64,000 nucleotides of DNA from JAJYSO01 sp964579505 (GTDB lineage Bacteria; Bacteroidota; Bacteroidia; Flavobacteriales; Flavobacteriaceae): contig CAZOGC010000001.1 in the NCBI GenBank assembly GCA_964579505.1, positions 203,918 to 267,917 on the forward strand, given 5' to 3'. This document shows, piece by piece, positions 48,580 through 58,301 of the stretch (position 1 is the stretch's first letter; every line of letters starts with the position of its first letter). The notes beneath the pieces were generated by a model. It worked only from the letters and a program-made list of their open reading frames with translations, was not told the DNA's origin and did no database searches. The position numbers and the translations under genes are program-made.

Positions 48580-49701
48580 TTAGTTGTTTAGCATAACCGG
48601 CATAACAAGCATCAATACGTTTTCACCTTCTTCAACACCATCCCTTGGGGTTAAAATTCCGGCGCGGTTAGGCAAACTCATTTTTAGTTGTACTTCATCT
48701 GCCTCTAAATTATTGAGCATTTCGGTTAAGAAACGAGAATTAAAACCAATTTTTAGGTCATCACCGCTATAGTCGCAAGATAAGCGCTCTTCAGCTTTAT
48801 TGCTAAAATCGATGTCTTCTGCAGAAATATTTAATTCGGCTCCGGCTAAACTCAATTTAACCTGATGGGTAGTTTTATTAGAGAAGATAGAAACCCTTTT
48901 AACCGAATTTAAAAATAATTGTCGGCCAATAAGCAGCGTATTAGGGTTTTCTTGAGGAATAACCGCTTTGTAGTTGGGATATTTCCCATCAATTAATCTA
49001 CAGGTCAATAGGGTGTCATCAAAACTAAATCGAGCATTAGACTCGTTGTATTCTATACTAACCTCTTCTTCGCTACCAGCTAAAATACTTTTAAGAATAG
49101 TTAGTGGTTTTTTGGGCATAATGAATTCAGCATCTTCAGAAGCAGTAATATCCTCTCTAGAGTATTTTACCAGCTTATGTGCATCGGTAGCCACAAAGGT
49201 GAGCCCTTCAGTAGAAAATTGAAAGAGAACCCCGCACATAACCGGTCGCAAATCATCATTGCTGGTGGCAAAAATAGTTTTGGTAATAGCAGTAGCTAAA
49301 ATATCAGCCGTTAAAGTAGTGTTTTGAGGGTGTTCAATTTCAGGTGCATTCGGAAATTCGTCGCTGTCTGCATAGGCTAAGGCATATTTTCCTTGACTAG
49401 AACTTAGCTCGATTGTATTGTTTTCTTCTTCAACCACAAAAGTAAGTGGCTGTTCTGCAAAAGTTTTAAGTGTGTCTAGCAAAAGACGAGCGGGTATAGC
49501 TACACTTCCGGTATCTTGAGAGTCTACTGTTAGAGTAGCAGACATGGTAGTTTCTAAATCTGATGCAGAAATTTTGAGCTCACTCTCATTTAAATCAAAA
49601 AGAAAATTATCTAAAATGGGGATGGTGTTATTGTTGTTAATAACTCCGCCTAAAACTTGAAGTTTTTGAAGTAAATAAGAACTAGAGACGATAAATTTCA
49701 T
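48580..49701 (-). CDS. dnaN: DNA polymerase III beta sliding clamp
   Basis: The 373-residue protein is the sliding clamp that tethers replicative and repair polymerases. The N-terminal KFIVSSSYLLQKLQVLGGVI, IPILDNFLF and GMYPNY-like GKYPNYKAVIP segments and the C-terminal LMPV-type ending (LMLVMPVMLNN) match the family. Full length. No dnaA, recF or gyrB is adjacent, so this is not the classical origin cluster. It has its own -7 box and terminator. Confidence 0.95.
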   Translation of the reverse strand: MKFIVSSSYLLQKLQVLGGVINNNNTIPILDNFLFDLNESELKISASDLETTMSATLTVDSQDTGSVAIPARLLLDTLKTFAEQPLTFVVEEENNTIELSSSQGKYALAYADSDEFPNAPEIEHPQNTTLTADILATAITKTIFATSNDDLRPVMCGVLFQFSTEGLTFVATDAHKLVKYSREDITASEDAEFIMPKKPLTILKSILAGSEEEVSIEYNESNARFSFDDTLLTCRLIDGKYPNYKAVIPQENPNTLLIGRQLFLNSVKRVSIFSNKTTHQVKLSLAGAELNISAEDIDFSNKAEERLSCDYSGDDLKIGFNSRFLTEMLNNLEADEVQLKMSLPNRAGILTPRDGVEEGENVLMLVMPVMLNN

Positions 49702-49729
49702 GGTTTACTTTTTTCTATTATTTAAAACA

Positions 49730-49737
49730 CAAATATA
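49730..49737 (-). promoter_or_regulatory. -7 box of dnaN
   Basis: The minus strand reads TATATTTG, an exact TAnnTTTG match, 28 nt upstream of the ATG. Confidence 0.55.
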
Positions 49738-50097
49738 TCTTATTAGCCTAATTTCTTGGTGTAAAAAGTGATATATTTTTTAAATAGCTACAGAAATTGG
49801 ACGTATATGGTGCACAGGGGGTTAAAAGATAGTTTGACCAAAACTTTTCCGAATAGATTTAAAGTTGATAAGTTCAAGTTGCTTAGATTCAGGTAATAAA
49901 CCATAACGCTACAAAAGAGACGAATCGTTACTGTTTTGTGGTTGCAAAGTGTTGTTTAGTAAGCATTAAAAAAATGATTATACGCTCTATAAGTAAGTCG
50001 ATTATTTGTTATCGTATATAAAAAAAATAGAACCCAAATAATTATTAAAGATAACTTAAAATTAAGTATCTTGCGCCCATAGGCCTAAAATGAAATT
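49738..50097. other. Intergenic region between dnaN and the secreted subtilase gene
   Basis: About 360 nt without a gene. It should hold upstream elements for both divergent genes. For the subtilase a near-match TATCTTGC box lies at about 50067-50074. I saw no DnaA-box cluster, tRNA or convincing hairpin. Confidence 0.4.
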
Positions 50098-52041
50098 ATG
50101 GGAATAAAAAACTACTTTTTAAACTTTTTAGCTTTTTTCTTTATTGCAGGTATGGCAATGGCGCAAGACGCGCAACAACGTGTTAATACTACGCGGCAAT
50201 ACAATCTAAAGCACATGCGTGTCATGGCTAGCCATTATCGAAACTTTTATGAAACTGCGCAAGAAAATGCACGCGCTTATGCACGCGCAAATAACCTACC
50301 GGTGGTTATAAAATATGATGATGGAAGAAAGAGCTATTTAATGAGAATGGATAACCACGGTAATCTTATATATAGAACGGGCTATAATGTAAAAGCCGGT
50401 ATTACTATCGGTACCAATTCGCTTTATCCGGGTGGCGGTCTGGGGCTACAATTAACCGGACAAGGAATGGTAGTTGGTGAATGGGATGAAGCAAAGGCTA
50501 GGGAGACGCATGTTTTACTGGCGGGAAAGGTTTCATTTAAAGATGCTACACAAGATTATTCAGATCATTCAACACACGTGGCAGGTACTTTGGTAGGTAA
50601 AAAGCTAACCGTTGGCCCGGGAGTGACTGCTAAAGGAATGGCTTATGGAGCTAAGTTAGACGATTATAATTGGGATAGTGACTTGCCAGAAATGACACAG
50701 GCTGCTGCCAATGGTTTGTTAGTTTCTAACCACTCTTATGGAATTGACCTAGAGCAGGTAAACGATCCCTTAGATTTCTTTGGGAAGTATCTTTCTTATA
50801 GTCAATCTGTTGATCAAATAGCATATAATGCACCCTATTATACAATCGTGGCCTCTGCCGGTAATTCTCGCGATCAGGCCAGTGAATATAACCCTAATGA
50901 TGGCGGTTATAATCTATTAGCTGCAGAGTTTGCCACGGCTAAAAATGATATTGTAGTAGCAGCTGTTAAGCCGGTTACTAATTATACAGGGCCGAACAGT
51001 GTAGCCATGTCTACTTTTAGTAGTTGGGGACCAACACTTGATGGGCGTGTTAAGCCTGATATTTCTGCTGATGGAGTAAAAGTATGGTCTAGTGTGGCCT
51101 TTGATGCAAATGGAAATCCTTCAGACAGCACATATGCTTATTATTGGGGAACTTCTATGGCTAGCCCTACCGTAGCGGGAAGCATTTTATTATTACAACA
51201 ATTAAGCGCTAACCTTAATGGCGGGCAATTTCTGCGCTCTTCTACTATCAAAGCTATTATTGTTGAAACAGCAAGAGAAGCAGGAAATAATCCCGGACCG
51301 GACGCTGCTTTTGGCTGGGGATTGCTAAATGTAAAAGCGGCTGCTCAATTAATGATAGATAATCATAATAAATCGGGGTCGTTTTATGATGAGCTAAAAT
51401 TAGATAAACAAAATAAATCATACACTAAAACGGTTACCGCTACAGGTAACCAAGATTTAAAAGTAACGATTGCTTGGACAGATCCTCCTGCAGACCCAAG
51501 TTTGCTTTCTTCAGATAGCGATCCGGTCTTAATTAATGACTTAGATTTGCGTATTACAGATAGTCATGGAAATGTGTATAAACCATGGCGATTAAATCCG
51601 CAGGTTTATTCGGCTGCAGCATCAAAAGGAGACAACGCTGTTGATAATGTAGAACAGGTAGTAATAGCCAATCCTGTTGCAGGAGAAAAGTATACTATTA
51701 AAGTAACCCATAAAGCACTTTTTCTGACTAACTTTAAACAAGAATTCGGGATGGCCGTTTTGGGTTCTAAAGCATTGGCTGTAGATAGTCATAAACTCAC
51801 CGGGTTTAGTATGTATCCCAACCCCGCTACAGATCAAGTCAACTTAAACTTGAGGAAAACAGGTAACCAAGTACATGTTATGGTATATGATATTATGGGA
51901 AGACGGGTATTGACTAAAGATTATGAAGGTTTTTCAGGTTTTCAACAATCTATTAATGTGGCAAACTTGACAAGCGGCATATACTTTGTGAAAATTACGA
52001 CTGATGGAAAACAAGCTACCAAAAAATTGATTGTTCAGTAG
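50098..52041 (+). CDS. Secreted S8 (subtilisin-like) serine peptidase with T9SS sorting domain
   Basis: The 647-residue protein has a signal peptide (IAGMAMAQ), a catalytic domain with Asp in VVGEWDEAK, His in HSTHVAGTLVG and Ser in GTSMASPTVAG, a C-terminal beta domain resembling a P-domain or proprotein-convertase type (KVTIAWTDPPADPSL), and a type A T9SS sorting tail (MYPNPATDQVNL, YDIMGRRV, SGIYFVKIT, last 75 or so residues). It should cross the outer membrane by type IX secretion and degrade external protein. Catalytic residues are all present. Confidence 0.92.
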   Translation: MGIKNYFLNFLAFFFIAGMAMAQDAQQRVNTTRQYNLKHMRVMASHYRNFYETAQENARAYARANNLPVVIKYDDGRKSYLMRMDNHGNLIYRTGYNVKAGITIGTNSLYPGGGLGLQLTGQGMVVGEWDEAKARETHVLLAGKVSFKDATQDYSDHSTHVAGTLVGKKLTVGPGVTAKGMAYGAKLDDYNWDSDLPEMTQAAANGLLVSNHSYGIDLEQVNDPLDFFGKYLSYSQSVDQIAYNAPYYTIVASAGNSRDQASEYNPNDGGYNLLAAEFATAKNDIVVAAVKPVTNYTGPNSVAMSTFSSWGPTLDGRVKPDISADGVKVWSSVAFDANGNPSDSTYAYYWGTSMASPTVAGSILLLQQLSANLNGGQFLRSSTIKAIIVETAREAGNNPGPDAAFGWGLLNVKAAAQLMIDNHNKSGSFYDELKLDKQNKSYTKTVTATGNQDLKVTIAWTDPPADPSLLSSDSDPVLINDLDLRITDSHGNVYKPWRLNPQVYSAAASKGDNAVDNVEQVVIANPVAGEKYTIKVTHKALFLTNFKQEFGMAVLGSKALAVDSHKLTGFSMYPNPATDQVNLNLRKTGNQVHVMVYDIMGRRVLTKDYEGFSGFQQSINVANLTSGIYFVKITTDGKQATKKLIVQ

Positions 52042-52060
52042 CTGTCCAATTATAAAAATA

Positions 52061-52097
52061 AAAGAGAGGGTTTTTCTTTAGAAAAACCCTCTCTTTT
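52061..52097 (+). terminator. Intrinsic terminator of the subtilase gene
   Basis: A perfect 16-bp stem (AAAGAGAGGGTTTTTC with GAAAAACCCTCTCTTT) closes a TTTA loop and is followed by T. It starts 19 nt after the stop codon and is symmetrical enough to work in both directions. Confidence 0.88.
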
Positions 52098-52254
52098 TGC
52101 AACATCAGTGTTCCAATCTATTTTTAGAAATGAATAATGTTTGTAGTTAGCGGTATAGCTAATTCTGTTTTAAGAACCCTTATTATTCTATGTGAATAAC
52201 AGGTTGTATGAGTTAGAATTTACGTGTGATAAAGGATTTTACTGCAAACTAAAT

Positions 52255-52452
52255 TTAGTGATCTAAATAAATTAGTGAAACCCTTAAATCCGGGTTGACT
52301 TGAATCAGACTAATAATAAAATTGCGTAATTCATTGAGTTCGTAAGGAAGTAAAGTTTTCGTAGCCTTTTGTACTTCTTTAGAAAATAAATTTACATCAA
52401 AGCTAACTTTTCTCAACACCTCTTTGGTGTATTCGAACATTGCTCGTGCCAT
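52255..52452 (-). CDS. Conserved small flavobacterial protein, MARAMFEY type
   Basis: This 65-residue protein (MARAMFEYTKEVLRKVSFD, then LLPYELNELRNFI) is one I recognise from memory as a small protein conserved in Flavobacteriaceae; no function is known to me. It is mostly helical with no signal peptide or Cys. It lies between a strong terminator and the terminator of mltG on the same strand, so it probably has its own promoter. Similar proteins are usually 55-60 residues; the last ten here may be an extension. Confidence 0.7.
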   Translation of the reverse strand: MARAMFEYTKEVLRKVSFDVNLFSKEVQKATKTLLPYELNELRNFIISLIQVNPDLRVSLIYLDH

Positions 52453-52594
52453 ATTTTTAACGTTTAAAGTTTAAGCGTAAAGCTATTTCAATAGACCACT
52501 TTTTTTAGTTGTATAAAGATATAAAATTAATTGATGCGAAAAAGGAAATTGTGAAAACTATAGGTATTTTAACAAGGTGGAAAGAATATATATA

Positions 52595-52630
52595 AAAAAC
52601 CGCTTCAAAAATAACTTTTGAGGCGGTTTT
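52595..52630 (-). terminator. Intrinsic terminator of mltG
   Basis: AAAACCGCTTCAAAA pairs with TTTTGAGGCGGTTTT (one bulge) around a short loop. The minus strand then has a run of six T, 19 nt after the mltG stop. Confidence 0.82.
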
Positions 52631-52648
52631 CATTTAGGTGGGTGATGG

Positions 52649-53686
52649 CTAGTTATTCAGTTTATTAAGCCAATCAACATATGCTTTTTTGTACCGATTG
52701 TGTTGTGCTAATGTCTTAGAAAACTTGTGATATCCAGGTCGTTCAGGGTCGGCTACAAAATATAAGTAATCGCTTTTAGTATAATTCAATACGGCATTTA
52801 TAGAAGAAATGTCCGGCATACAGATAGGGCCGGGAGGAAGTCCGGTATGTATATAGGTATTGTAAGGCGATTTTGTTTTTAAATCTTTATATAAAACGCG
52901 TTTTATAACCGTATCAAATTGCATGGTTTTTTTCTTGATAGCATAAATAACGGTAGGGTCGGCTTGCAACTTCATATTACGGTTAAGCCGATTAAGATAT
53001 ACTCCGGCTATACGCTTGCGTTCATCTGGTTTGGTAGTCTCTTCTTGTACAATAGAGGCCAATATTTGTACTTGATTAGGGGTTAAATGAAGTGCTTTAG
53101 CTTTTTGTAATCGGGTTTTATTCCAGAATTTTTTATACTCTTTCAGCATTCTATCGCGAAAAGAAGTGGCAGAAGTATTCCAATAAAATTCATATTGATT
53201 AGGAATATACATGTTTAGTGCGTCTTGACGTGTAAAATGATTTTCAGCTAAGAACGTAGAATCTGTCATAGCTTTTATTAATGAGCTGCTATCAGCTTCA
53301 ATTTGACCCGCTATGCGATGTGCCAAGTTTTGCAACCGCTCTTGATTGTTAAAAACCACCGGAAAAGGCTTGTTTTTACTGCGTAAAACGGTAATGATTT
53401 GGTTGTTGTTCATTCCTTTTTTTATAATGTAACGCCCTGGTTTCACATAATTTACATAACTTTTGTGGTGTGCTACAACATCAAATTTATCAGGGTCTTT
53501 CAAGAGCGGTTTTAGTTGTTTAAAAACTTCTTGATAAGTAGCTCCCGTTTCAATGTATACATACGCTTCGGTATTGTTAAACGCGGTGTTAGGTGAGAGT
53601 AAGGTGTTGTATACGTAATAACTGAATATTCCCATAGCAACGAGCCCTATCAATGCAGTGGCGGCTATAATTCGTTTAATGTACAT
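52649..53686 (-). CDS. mltG: Endolytic transglycosylase MltG
   Basis: MltG cuts nascent glycan strands in the periplasm and is thought to set strand length. The 345-residue protein has an N-terminal TM helix (ALIGLVAMGIFSYYVY), a LysM-like region, and the YceG core: ILASIVQEET (catalytic Glu), RIAGVYLNRLNRNMKLQADPTVIYA and YNTYIHTGLPPGPI. Its start is 20 nt after the dapF stop, so the two share a transcript. Confidence 0.93.
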   Translation of the reverse strand: MYIKRIIAATALIGLVAMGIFSYYVYNTLLSPNTAFNNTEAYVYIETGATYQEVFKQLKPLLKDPDKFDVVAHHKSYVNYVKPGRYIIKKGMNNNQIITVLRSKNKPFPVVFNNQERLQNLAHRIAGQIEADSSSLIKAMTDSTFLAENHFTRQDALNMYIPNQYEFYWNTSATSFRDRMLKEYKKFWNKTRLQKAKALHLTPNQVQILASIVQEETTKPDERKRIAGVYLNRLNRNMKLQADPTVIYAIKKKTMQFDTVIKRVLYKDLKTKSPYNTYIHTGLPPGPICMPDISSINAVLNYTKSDYLYFVADPERPGYHKFSKTLAQHNRYKKAYVDWLNKLNN

Positions 53687-53706
53687 TAAAATTAGTTGTT
53701 ATTGGT

Positions 53707-54480
53707 TTATAAAGAAAGCTCTCCGGTAAACGTTTTTTCAGCAGGTCCGGTAAGCCATATATTTTTAAATCCTTTTTCTGCGGCTTCAAAATGAACTTGT
53801 AAGATACCCCCTTGGGTGTGTAAGGTAACTTCTTTTGTACTGTTTTTAGAGATAAAAAGGGCTAATGCAGCGGCGGTTACACCGGTTCCGCAAGAATATG
53901 TTTCGGCTTCTACGCCGCGTTCGTATGTGCGAATTTTGAATTCCGAATTATTTATTTCTACAAAATTTACATTAATTCCTTCTGTTTTAAAAGGAGGGCT
54001 ATTCCGAATGGCACGCCCCTGCTTGGCCACATTAATTTGGGCTACATTTTCTACAAAAGTAATATAGTGGGGAGAGCCGGAGTCTATAATATAAGCATCA
54101 GTAGTTTTTTTATAGCCAGATACGTCCCTCATTTTTAGAGAAACTAGTTCTTGATTATGCGTTGCTTCGTGCGGACCGTCAATAGCAGTAAAACGGGCTT
54201 TGTTTTCTATAACCCCTATATCATGGGCAAATTTTACCAAACAGCGCCCCCCGTTGCCACACATGGTGCTTTCATTGCCATCAGCATTATAATAAACCAT
54301 TTTAAAATCATCTTCGGTGTGGGTTGGTTTTTCTAGTAAGATGAGCCCATCGGCACCTATACCAAATCTACGATGGCACAGCTGTGCAATAACTGTTTGT
54401 CTTTTAGGAAAAAGTAATTGCCGATTGTCAATCATGACAAAATCGTTTCCGGTTCCTTGATATTTTGAAAACTTCAACAT
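53707..54480 (-). CDS. dapF: Diaminopimelate epimerase
   Basis: DapF converts LL- to meso-diaminopimelate for lysine and peptidoglycan. The start at ATG 54480 gives MLKFSKYQGTGNDFVMIDNR, the normal N-terminus; an in-frame extension to 54507 is not needed and would enter the promoter. The first catalytic Cys lies in STMCGNGGRC and the second in ETYSCGTGVTAAA. The 257-residue length is normal. mltG follows, so two wall genes are coupled. Confidence 0.94.
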   Translation of the reverse strand: MLKFSKYQGTGNDFVMIDNRQLLFPKRQTVIAQLCHRRFGIGADGLILLEKPTHTEDDFKMVYYNADGNESTMCGNGGRCLVKFAHDIGVIENKARFTAIDGPHEATHNQELVSLKMRDVSGYKKTTDAYIIDSGSPHYITFVENVAQINVAKQGRAIRNSPPFKTEGINVNFVEINNSEFKIRTYERGVEAETYSCGTGVTAAALALFISKNSTKEVTLHTQGGILQVHFEAAEKGFKNIWLTGPAEKTFTGELSL

Positions 54481-54496
54481 TTTTCTAAATGAACGG

Positions 54497-54504
54497 CAAA
54501 TATA
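54497..54504 (-). promoter_or_regulatory. -7 box of dapF
   Basis: The minus strand reads TATATTTG, an exact match, 16 nt upstream of the preferred ATG at 54480. This supports the shorter start. Confidence 0.55.
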
Positions 54505-54656
54505 CAAATAAAGTATCGGGAAGAGTACGTATAAAATAGACTGATAAGGGGGTAAATAACGAAAGAGCGTTAAAATAGCGTTAAGTTGTTTGATAGTAGA
54601 ATAAACTCACATTAATTTTACAATACAATAATTAAATTCATAAAATTAAAAGAATT

Positions 54657-56051
54657 ATGAAAAAATTAATAGGTTTAGTTCTTGTTTCTGTTTTAGGAGG
54701 TGTCATTGCCCTAGGTGGGTATAAATTGTTTTTTCAAAACCAACCCCCCGCTAAATTGGTCGTTCAACATGTAGAGCAGTATCCAAGCGCGTCGGGTAAT
54801 GCTTCATTGGTGGCTAATAATCCATATAGTAATGTGGCCTCACTGCCCAATTTTACGAAAGTAGCAGAAAAGACGGTGCATGCAGTGGTTCATGTAAAGA
54901 ATGTAGAAATGGGGCCCCGAAACCTATTTCAATATTGGAATGGTATTCGTAGCAAGAAATACGTGTACGGAACGGGATCGGGGGTCATTATTACTCCGGA
55001 TGGGTATATTGTAACTAATTACCACGTAATTAAAGGGGCCACAGAGTTAAAAGTTACCTTATATAATAAAAAAACCTACACGGCTAAGGTTATCGGTACG
55101 GCACCACAGCAAGATATAGCTCTAATTAAGATAGATGCCCATAATTTAGAATACCTGCCTTTTGGTAATAGCGATGATGTAAAAGTAGGGCAGTGGGTGT
55201 TGGCTGTTGGTAACCCATTTAATTTAACGTCTACCGTAACTGCCGGAATTATTAGTGCTAAGGGAAGAAATTTAAATGAAGGAGGAAAGCGTATGTTGTC
55301 TTTTCTTCAAACCGATGCGGCTATTAACCCGGGAAATAGCGGCGGAGCATTGGTAAATATTCACGGACAATTAATAGGTATTAATTCGGCTATTACCTCT
55401 CGTACCGGAAGCTATATAGGATATAGTTTTGCTATACCTAGTAATAATGCACGTAAAATTGTTGAAGATTTGATGCAGTACGGCAATGTAAAAAATGCGC
55501 TGTTGGGAGTAAACGGTAATACCGTGGTTCCTAAAATGGCAAAAAAATTAGGCATTGATGTTTCACAAGGGGTGTTGGTGGCTTCCTCAACTTTTGGAGC
55601 CAAAAAAGCAGGATTAGAAAAGGGAGATGTAATCACAAAAATAGACCAGAAAAAAGTACATAAATGGTCAGATTTGGTAGCTTATATTCGTACAAAACGC
55701 CCGGGTGATCAGGTGCAAGTAGATTATTTGCGTAATGGTAAAAAACATGAAACAGAGGTAACGCTGGCAGAGTATGAGACATACGTTTTGCAGGCCGCTA
55801 ATCTTGAGGTAACGAATGCGAGTAAAGCTTATCTGTCACATTTTAATGCAGGTAATGGGGTGCGTATTGTGCAATCTACTTCTAGAAATCGACAGATTCC
55901 GAAAGATCACTATATTATTGTAGCCATTGATGGGCAACCCGTAAAAAATGTTGATCAGGTACAGAAAATAATTCAAAATAATAGTCGTTATGAACGCACC
56001 AAGATTACTTTTCAGGGAAGAAATGGTCAGCGGGAAACCCTGGCGTTCTAA
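54657..56051 (+). CDS. DegP/HtrA-family periplasmic serine endoprotease
   Basis: The 464-residue protein has an N-terminal signal or anchor helix, a trypsin-fold protease domain with His in VTNYHVIKGA, Asp in QQDIALIKID and Ser in NPGNSGGALVN, and two C-terminal PDZ domains (KKAGLEKGDVITKID; VDQVQKIIQ). This is the Do/DegP layout: a periplasmic chaperone-protease for damaged or misfolded envelope proteins. No typical TAnnTTTG box is found upstream, so it may rely on a stress sigma factor. A terminator follows. Confidence 0.9.
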   Translation: MKKLIGLVLVSVLGGVIALGGYKLFFQNQPPAKLVVQHVEQYPSASGNASLVANNPYSNVASLPNFTKVAEKTVHAVVHVKNVEMGPRNLFQYWNGIRSKKYVYGTGSGVIITPDGYIVTNYHVIKGATELKVTLYNKKTYTAKVIGTAPQQDIALIKIDAHNLEYLPFGNSDDVKVGQWVLAVGNPFNLTSTVTAGIISAKGRNLNEGGKRMLSFLQTDAAINPGNSGGALVNIHGQLIGINSAITSRTGSYIGYSFAIPSNNARKIVEDLMQYGNVKNALLGVNGNTVVPKMAKKLGIDVSQGVLVASSTFGAKKAGLEKGDVITKIDQKKVHKWSDLVAYIRTKRPGDQVQVDYLRNGKKHETEVTLAEYETYVLQAANLEVTNASKAYLSHFNAGNGVRIVQSTSRNRQIPKDHYIIVAIDGQPVKNVDQVQKIIQNNSRYERTKITFQGRNGQRETLAF

Positions 56052-56080
56052 GAAAATAGAAACTTAGATAAAAGAATTAT

Positions 56081-56121
56081 AAAATCCTTTGGAGCCATCT
56101 TCGGAGGATTTTATGTTTTTT
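56081..56121 (+). terminator. Intrinsic terminator of the DegP-like gene
   Basis: AAAATCCT (56081-56088) pairs with AGGATTTT (56105-56112) over a 16-nt loop; ATG and six T follow. The loop is larger than usual. Confidence 0.6.
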
Positions 56122-56177
56122 AAAACGTTAAAAATGACTATTTTCGCGAAAATTTTAAACCTCTTAAAAATAAAATT

Positions 56178-57623
56178 ATGACTCCGGTTAAAACCTATGA
56201 AAAGGAGCTTGCTTTTCAGGCAGACAAAAGTCGCATGGCTGTAGAACTAATTAAGGTTGTGAGCGATTTGTGGTACGACCAGTCTATTGAATTGGTACTC
56301 TTTCGTAACCGATTGATAAATTGTAGTGTAAGTGAAATTTTAAACTTACACGAATACGCCGCTCAATTTGTAGGAAAGGCTATTTCAATTTTCGACTTGC
56401 TAGAAATAGCGCAAGCCATAAAAATGCTGGATTTACCTCCGGCTAAATTAGACGTAGGTAAGTTAACCTATGAATACCAGTTGCAAGAAGACGATAATGC
56501 TACCGCTTTTGTAGCACGCACACTTACAGGAGCTAAATCTTGTGAAATTATTGCGCCTAAAGACGTGGTGCTTTACGGATTTGGTAGAATAGGTAGGCTG
56601 CTTGCTCGTGAGTTAATGACCCGGATGGGGAAAGGAGCTCAGTTACGCCTTCGCGCTATTGTTACTCGAGGAGTTATAGATCAAATCGTTTTAGAAAAAA
56701 GAGCTGCTTTGTTGCGAAGAGATTCTGTACATGGCGATTTTCCGGGAACAGTAACGATTGATATAGAAAATAAGGCGCTGGTTATAAACGGAACTACGGT
56801 TTATATGATTTCTGCCGCTAATCCGGAAGAAATAGATTATACTAATTATGGTATTAAAAAGGCGCTGATTATTGATAATACCGGAGCCTTTCGTACGCGA
56901 GAAGATTTAAGTAGACATTTAAAGTCTAAAGGAGTCGAAAAAGTATTATTAACGGCGCCCGGAAAAGAAGGAGTACCCAATATTGTACATGGGGTAAACC
57001 AACTTGATTTTGATCCGGATAAAGAAAATATTTTCTCGGCCGCTTCTTGCACCACCAACGCTATTACCCCTATTTTAAAAGTTATACAGGACTCTTTAGG
57101 AATAGATCACGGGCATTTAGAAACCATTCACGCTTATACTAATGACCAAAATTTGGTAGATAATATCCATAAAAAATACAGAAGAGGTCGTGCTGCTGCA
57201 CTTAATATGGTAATTACAGAAACCGGAGCGGGTAAAGCAGTTTCTAAAGCAATTCCAGTTTTAGCGGGCAAGTTGTCATCTAATGCCATTCGGGTACCGG
57301 TGCCTAATGGTTCGTTAGCTATTCTCAATTTAGAACTAGAAAAATCCACTTCTACAGAAGAAGTAAATGCTATTGTGCGGAAATATGCATTAGAAGGAGA
57401 TCTAGTTAACCAAATTAAATACTCTTTAGACAATGAGCTTGTTTCTTCAGATATTGTAGGTTCTTCAGCTCCGGCCATTTTTGATAGTAAAGCTACTCAG
57501 GTTTCAGCTGGGGGTAAAAATGCAGTACTCTATGTGTGGTATGACAACGAATATGGATACAGCCATCAAGTTATGCGATTAGCTAAATATATTGCTAAAG
57601 TGAGACGCTATACATACTACTAA
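56178..57623 (+). CDS. Glyceraldehyde-3-phosphate dehydrogenase, long N-terminal form
   Basis: The 481-residue protein is a GAPDH with about 125 extra helical residues before the Rossmann fold (VLYGFGRIGRLLARELM). The catalytic Cys lies in SAASCTTNAITP, its partner His in ETIHAYTNDQ, and the phosphate sites in RRGRAAALNMVITETGAGKA and NAIRVPVPNGS. It converts glyceraldehyde-3-phosphate to 1,3-bisphosphoglycerate or the reverse. This long form is common in Bacteroidota and may serve gluconeogenesis or use NADP, but cofactor preference cannot be told here. A near-match TATTTTCG promoter box lies upstream. Confidence 0.9.
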   Translation: MTPVKTYEKELAFQADKSRMAVELIKVVSDLWYDQSIELVLFRNRLINCSVSEILNLHEYAAQFVGKAISIFDLLEIAQAIKMLDLPPAKLDVGKLTYEYQLQEDDNATAFVARTLTGAKSCEIIAPKDVVLYGFGRIGRLLARELMTRMGKGAQLRLRAIVTRGVIDQIVLEKRAALLRRDSVHGDFPGTVTIDIENKALVINGTTVYMISAANPEEIDYTNYGIKKALIIDNTGAFRTREDLSRHLKSKGVEKVLLTAPGKEGVPNIVHGVNQLDFDPDKENIFSAASCTTNAITPILKVIQDSLGIDHGHLETIHAYTNDQNLVDNIHKKYRRGRAAALNMVITETGAGKAVSKAIPVLAGKLSSNAIRVPVPNGSLAILNLELEKSTSTEEVNAIVRKYALEGDLVNQIKYSLDNELVSSDIVGSSAPAIFDSKATQVSAGGKNAVLYVWYDNEYGYSHQVMRLAKYIAKVRRYTYY

Positions 57624-57635
57624 AATTTAATCTCT

Positions 57636-58232
57636 ATGCATTTAAAAAAAATAATCTTCGTATTCTTTGTGAGCTTGTTGTTTCACTTAGGCCATGTTTA
57701 CGGGCAAACCAATACGACGGTTTCAGACTCTATTGATCATCAGTTTGAAAGCATTATCAAGTCATCTAACACCTTTAAGAGCTATAAAGTTATTAGACGT
57801 AGTAAGATGGCTGATCTGCGTTCTTCTACAAAACAACAGGTGCTGGGATTAGAAAAACAAATAGGAGCACTTCATCAAAAAATTGATCAACAACAGCAAC
57901 AAGTAAGTCAGTTTAAAACTGAGTTAGACAAGACAAATGCCAGTTTAGAGCAAGTACGAAAAAGTAAAGATGAAGTTTCTTTATTTGGTATTCCGCTTAC
58001 AAAGGGCACATTTAAGGTGGTTGTATTTGGTATTATTATCGTGTTAATTGTATTATTGGTTGGTATTATATACAAATACAAAGACAGTCATAAAGTGACG
58101 GCCGAGGCTAGAAAAAATTTGGAGGAAATAGAAGAAGAATATGGTCAATATAAACAGAAAGCACTAGAAACTCAGCAAAGACTAGGAAGGCAATTGCAAG
58201 ATGAACGCAATAAAAATGCGCAGAATGGATAA
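57636..58232 (+). CDS. Coiled-coil membrane protein adjacent to trmD
   Basis: The 198-residue protein has a signal peptide ending HVYGQ, a long Gln-rich coiled coil (about residues 65-110), one TM helix (VVVFGIIIVLIVLLVGIIYKY, about 127-148) and a second charged coiled coil. There is no enzymatic motif. Flavobacterial homologues are, as I recall, sometimes labelled tRNA (guanine-N1)-methyltransferase because they precede trmD; nothing in this sequence supports that. It starts 12 nt after the GAPDH stop. Function is unknown; an envelope-spanning structural role is only a guess. Confidence 0.75.
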   Translation: MHLKKIIFVFFVSLLFHLGHVYGQTNTTVSDSIDHQFESIIKSSNTFKSYKVIRRSKMADLRSSTKQQVLGLEKQIGALHQKIDQQQQQVSQFKTELDKTNASLEQVRKSKDEVSLFGIPLTKGTFKVVVFGIIIVLIVLLVGIIYKYKDSHKVTAEARKNLEEIEEEYGQYKQKALETQQRLGRQLQDERNKNAQNG

Positions 58233-58293
58233 GTGAAATAAGAAAAACGTTTATTAGCCTGTTTGTCTCAGTATTTAAAAAGAATACTTCAGA

Positions 58294-58301
58294 TATATTT
58301 G
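58294..58301 (+). promoter_or_regulatory. -7 box upstream of trmD
   Basis: TATATTTG, an exact match, lies 143 nt before the trmD ATG and so implies a long leader. Confidence 0.5.

Noticed and set aside
49738..50097. Replication origin next to dnaN
   Set aside because: No dnaA, recF or gyrB neighbours, no cluster of DnaA boxes and no AT-rich repeated 13-mers were found.
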